A stretch of 64,000 nt of DNA from Flavobacterium gillisiae (lineage in GTDB: Bacteria > Bacteroidota > Bacteroidia > Flavobacteriales > Flavobacteriaceae). The stretch is from positions 558,001-622,000 of the forward strand of contig NZ_FNRD01000001.1 in the NCBI RefSeq assembly GCF_900107635.1, read 5' to 3'. Positions 63,677-64,000 of the stretch are shown here, in pieces. Position 1 is the stretch's first letter; every line of letters begins with the position of its first letter. The position numbers and the translations under genes were made by a program. The notes beneath the pieces are model-generated. The model made no database searches. It saw nothing but the letters and a program-made list of their open reading frames with translations, and was not told the DNA's origin.

Positions 63677-64000
63677 TGATGTCCCGTCCTGAAATAGCGG
63701 TACACAAAAAAGTATCTTAATGGAAAACCTAGAAACAACTCGCTATGTGAAGCGAACCCAAAAAGACTATTCAATGTCTTTTAAACTACAAATTGTTCAA
63801 GAAATTGAGCAAGGACAACTCACAACTACTGAAGCTACAAAGAAATATGAGATTCAATGTAGAAAAACTGTTGTTAATTGGCTTAGAAAATTTGGTAACT
63901 TTGATTGGGAAAATCAAATTCCTTTCAATATGCCCAAATCACCCGAACAGAAGATAATGGAACTTGAGGCTCAAGTTAAATTATTAGAGAAACAGAAAGC
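63677..64000 (+). mobile_element. Left end of an IS3-family element, cut by window edge
   Basis: The stretch TGATGTCCCGTCCTGAAATA, starting at 63677, begins with TG as IS3-family inverted repeats do. A transposase orfA starts 43 bp inside. The right end is outside the window, so length, the second frame and the target duplication cannot be checked. The left boundary is approximate. Confidence 0.75.
63720..64000 (+). CDS. IS3-family transposase OrfA, partial
   Basis: The frame begins MENLETTRYVKRTQKDYSMS and is open to the window end (93 complete codons). Residues 15-65 form a helix-turn-helix of the IS3 OrfA type: FKLQIVQEIEQGQLTTTEAT, then a recognition helix around CRKTVVNWLRKFG. A leucine-zipper-like helix (IMELEAQVKLLEKQK) follows, as in OrfA proteins that dimerise. 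The catalytic OrfB with the DDE motif should lie downstream, reached by frameshifting. It is not in the window. Confidence 0.88.
   Translation, partial: MENLETTRYVKRTQKDYSMSFKLQIVQEIEQGQLTTTEATKKYEIQCRKTVVNWLRKFGNFDWENQIPFNMPKSPEQKIMELEAQVKLLEKQK

Overview
The window is AT-rich chromosomal DNA from a member of the Bacteroidota, most likely Flavobacterium or a close relative. This rests on the gene set (short methylmalonyl-CoA mutase small subunit, DUF3467 behind rpoC, AcnB next to a mitochondrial-type aconitase, a DnaJ with a reduced zinc finger), on -7 boxes of the form TAnnTTTG, and on A-rich translation starts instead of Shine-Dalgarno sequences. I found no rRNA or tRNA gene and no CRISPR array. 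Almost everything is core metabolism or information processing. The accessory signals are small: repeats, gene remnants, tandem duplications, and an IS element cut by the right edge.

Layout. 1-7.7 kb: 3' part of rpoB, rpoC and a DUF3467 gene. 8-11.5 kb: a small secreted protein, prfC and a surface-type lipoprotein alpha-amylase. 12.2-20.2 kb: a SurA/PpiC-like isomerase, a MoxR ATPase, then acnB and acnA. The leader of acnB contains a 13-codon reading frame that copies the first ten codons of acnA. 20.5-27.6 kb: a LysM/NlpC-P60 hydrolase, a PH-domain protein, a beta-hydroxyacid dehydrogenase, a decayed VOC-family tail, a CDGSH protein, a GNAT gene flanked by direct repeats, a structured intergenic repeat and an amino-acid permease. 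28-35.3 kb: a long-form GAPDH, an HtrA/DegP protease, then dapF-GNAT-mltG-DUF2279 and a lysozyme-like gene. 35.3-37.8 kb: a tandem triplet of secreted PepSY-like proteins. 38.2-42.9 kb: udk, divIC and both methylmalonyl-CoA mutase subunits. 43.2-49.5 kb: a dienoyl-CoA reductase-like SDR, an aminotransferase, a DUF4440 lipoprotein, three tiny paralogous membrane proteins, a tetrapyrrole-methylase-family enzyme, a low-molecular-weight tyrosine phosphatase and dnaA. 49.6-56.9 kb: thioesterase, YigZ, HAD hydrolase, ribD, GNAT, prmC, a MacB-type permease and hisS. 57.2-63.6 kb: grpE-dnaJ, an ABC exporter pair, a sigma-54-type response regulator without a DNA-binding domain, a single-domain DEAD-like protein and a DUF2007 protein. 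The start of an IS3-family element runs off the right end.

How the genes work together. Transcription (rpoB, rpoC) and replication start (dnaA) are near the two ends of the core block. acnB/acnA and the mutase pair feed the TCA cycle. DapF, MltG, the LysM hydrolase, the lysozyme-like protein and DivIC act on the cell wall or division. GrpE-DnaJ form the DnaK co-chaperone pair. The least explained items are the three 42-51 residue single-span proteins with a shared ESIYNW motif (46137-46664), the two-copy structured repeat (25902-26028 and 42954-43102), and the acnA-like leader of acnB.
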